From: Chara braunii
Taxonomy: Eukaryota; Streptophyta; Charophyceae; Charales; Characeae
Direction: 5' to 3'
Assembly: GCA_003427395.1 (NCBI GenBank)
Contig: BFEA01000518.1
Location: forward strand, 712,108-748,859
DNA: 36,752 nucleotides
Shown: in pieces, positions 36,481 through 36,752 of the stretch
How the letters are laid out: every line of letters starts with the position of its first letter
How positions within the stretch are numbered: the first letter of the stretch is position 1
The notes under the pieces: model-generated
Seen by the model: the letters and a program-made list of their open reading frames with translations, nothing else
The model's database searches: none
Told to the model about the DNA's origin: nothing
Position numbers and translations under genes: made by a program

Positions 36481-36752
36481 GAGGAGGGGGAGAGTGCCCT
36501 TTCTTATCCTGCACCCCCCCCCTTTTGTTTATAGCCCCTCCGCTTTCGTGTCGATCATGTTTTATATGTTCTCTGTTTTCCTCCATGATTGCTTTACCTG
36601 TTTTCCTTTCTTTTTTTTTCCTTCCGTGTACATGCTGGCACACGGGCTCCGCAAACAAAGAAAAAAAACAACAACAGAGCTGCTGCACTTATTCGTCTTT
36701 TGGACTGCCTTTCTCTGACCTCCCCCTCATCCCGGTTTTGTGTGTGTGTGTG
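36481..36752. other. window end: purine/pyrimidine-rich DNA and (GT)n start
   Basis: Simple G/A-rich and T/C-rich stretches lead to a GT run from 36740 that continues beyond the window. No gene was seen. Confidence 0.6.

Overview
The window looks like repeat-rich nuclear DNA of a eukaryote in the green-plant lineage. The evidence is (i) a 638-codon ORF whose SAP motif and following conserved block match plant SAP-domain proteins of the 'CCCH zinc finger protein 62-like' type, (ii) a chromodomain-type Ty3/gypsy retrotransposon, (iii) a PIF/Harbinger transposon with a Myb/trihelix-like partner gene, and (iv) abundant GA, CA and GT microsatellites and MITE-like hairpins. The wording of the pol and Harbinger proteins recalls charophyte algae such as Chara. 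That placement is inference from memory, not a search result.

Layout. 1-1350: a GA microsatellite, a 36-bp tandem repeat, a 51-bp-arm inverted repeat and a 101-bp MITE that has a second copy at 35929-36029. 1354-8822: a decayed Ty3/gypsy chromovirus with two diverged LTRs, a Met-tRNA-type primer site, and gag, protease, RT, RNase H, integrase and chromodomain remnants, all broken by stops, frameshifts and deletions. 9277-11085: the one gene here that looks intact and cellular. 11401-13873: simple repeats and small duplications. 13874-21062: a 7.2-kb PIF/Harbinger element with inverted ends (starting GGCCTGGACC) and a TAA-like 3-bp duplication. It carries a DDE transposase on + (one in-frame stop), a broken Myb/trihelix-like gene on -, and two unrecognised minus-strand ORFs, one with its own TATA box and one ending in a strong membrane segment.

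21063-29100: a mostly AT-richer mosaic of a degenerate minisatellite, two copies of a palindromic MITE, a tRNA-like 3' half, a plant telobox-rich stretch, a roughly 0.8-kb near-palindrome, and a second Ty3/gypsy gag relic split by a 561-bp hAT-like element with a perfect 8-bp target duplication. 29421-36752: tandem and dispersed duplications (220-bp, 300-bp and 330-bp units) and microsatellites, with no convincing gene.

Working picture: one host gene sits in a field of nested and decayed transposable elements. The Harbinger element is the most coherent multi-gene unit. Its transposase and Myb-like protein would be expected to act together on the repeated subterminal motifs at its ends, while the roles of the two extra ORFs are unknown.
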